Below, one piece after another: positions 42,372 through 42,674 of a stretch of 42,674 nucleotides of DNA. The notes under the pieces were generated by a model. It ran no database searches and was not told the DNA's origin. It saw only the letters and a list, made by a program, of their open reading frames with translations. Each line of letters opens with the position of its first letter. The stretch's first letter is position 1. Both the position numbers and the translations under genes were made by a program. The stretch lies in assembly GCA_021810605.1 (NCBI GenBank), contig JAJZIL010000008.1, forward strand, positions 1 to 42,674, in the 5' to 3' direction. The stretch comes from a bacterium (GTDB lineage: Bacteria; Patescibacteriota; Dojkabacteria; JAKAPS01; JAJZLI01).

Positions 42372-42674
42372 ATGAAATATATAGGAATTGATTTTAGAGA
42401 AATTGGAGAAAAAGAAACTGGTATTGGAAATTATACTAAGAGCATAGCATCCGAAATTATCAAGCAAGACAAAAACAACATATACTATTTCATATTTAAT
42501 AGAAACTCAATTTATGAAAGATATAAATTAATATATAAGAAAAATAAGAATATTAAGGTAGTTGCTATTAAATCAAGAACTAAGAGTATATTTTCAGAAT
42601 TTAGTCTACAAAAAGAACTTAATCGATTAAAATTAGATATATTTTGGACTCATATATGGGGGAGTATTTATTTT
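42372..42674 (+). CDS. Glycosyltransferase (GT4-like), N-terminal part
   Basis: Starts at ATG 42372, three bases after galE, and runs open to the window edge: 101 codons visible. The N-terminus reads MKYIGIDFREIGEKETGIGN, then YTKSIASEII, the G-I-G-x-Y-T pattern of the first beta-alpha unit of GT4 glycosyltransferases. Likely works with galE and the divergent glycan operon. The catalytic half lies outside the window. Confidence 0.75.
   Translation, partial: MKYIGIDFREIGEKETGIGNYTKSIASEIIKQDKNNIYYFIFNRNSIYERYKLIYKKNKNIKVVAIKSRTKSIFSEFSLQKELNRLKLDIFWTHIWGSIYF

Noticed and set aside
1-42674. Recoding of TGA (as in Gracilibacteria or Absconditabacteria)
   Set aside because: TGA ends genes in sensible places (for example 24307-24309) and does not interrupt conserved domains.

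Overview
This 42.7 kb window comes from a very AT-rich bacterial chromosome (roughly a quarter to 30% G+C by eye). Genes are tightly packed on both strands, no gap between genes exceeds about 215 bp, and there is no phage, transposon, CRISPR array or rRNA. TGA works as a normal stop (for example in the ATGA overlap at 24306-24309), so the genetic code is standard. Gene content and style point to a member of the Candidate Phyla Radiation (Patescibacteria). Evidence includes a DUF4012 protein with a sugar transferase, TldD/TldE, an Mpl-type and an N-terminally short MurE ligase, a short UvrC, LPxTG-like surface proteins, a bacterial RecO and MraZ, and few Shine-Dalgarno sequences. Placement below that level is not supported by what I can see.

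Layout. 1-1086: the end of an AI-2E-type permease and a cupin-type phosphoglucose isomerase. 1259-10087 (minus): a large exoprotein with two sets of propeller-like repeats, tRNA-Leu(UAG), a membrane-anchored lysozyme-like protein, TldE and TldD, tRNA-Gly(UCC), a small exported protein, a terminator, and a large Thr/Pro-linked surface protein with an LPQTA tail. 10198-13561 (plus): a degenerate archaeal-type triosephosphate isomerase homologue, a GapN-like dehydrogenase, and a UvrC lacking its C-terminal HhH domain. 13535-14771 (minus): VKOR plus a DUF929 thioredoxin-fold protein, a likely disulfide-forming pair. 14815-15711: a sugar epimerase. 15714-23737 (minus): a division and cell-wall (dcw) cluster in the order mraZ, rsmH, ftsL-like, ftsI-like, murA, MurF-like remnant, murE, mpl, with a clear promoter and a triple MraZ box at its head.

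23947-24899 (plus): a YbjQ-family protein and a DnaQ-like exonuclease. 24885-28033 (minus): a MacB-like ABC exporter and two unrecognised proteins. 28166-28888: a dolichol/phytol-kinase-like membrane protein. 28859-32837 (minus): glyS, rsmI and a two-gene ABC exporter. 32964-35963: an RND exporter preceded by a tandem dyad repeat. 35960-41331 (minus): recO at the end of a surface-glycan operon (DUF4012, sugar transferase, two GT4 glycosyltransferases). 41373-end (plus): galE and the start of another glycosyltransferase.

The most interesting theme is a series of intact reading frames that keep the fold of a central enzyme but have lost hallmark catalytic parts. The triosephosphate isomerase homologue lacks the catalytic Lys and Glu. 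GapN has Gly where the catalytic Glu should be. The MurF-like protein in the dcw cluster has no P-loop and no C-terminal domain. UvrC lacks HhH, and the DnaQ-like exonuclease lacks its last Asp. Together with an archaeal-style phosphoglucose isomerase, this suggests unusual or decaying glycolysis and wall synthesis in a small-genome organism. Function assignments rest on motif recognition by eye; no database search was run.
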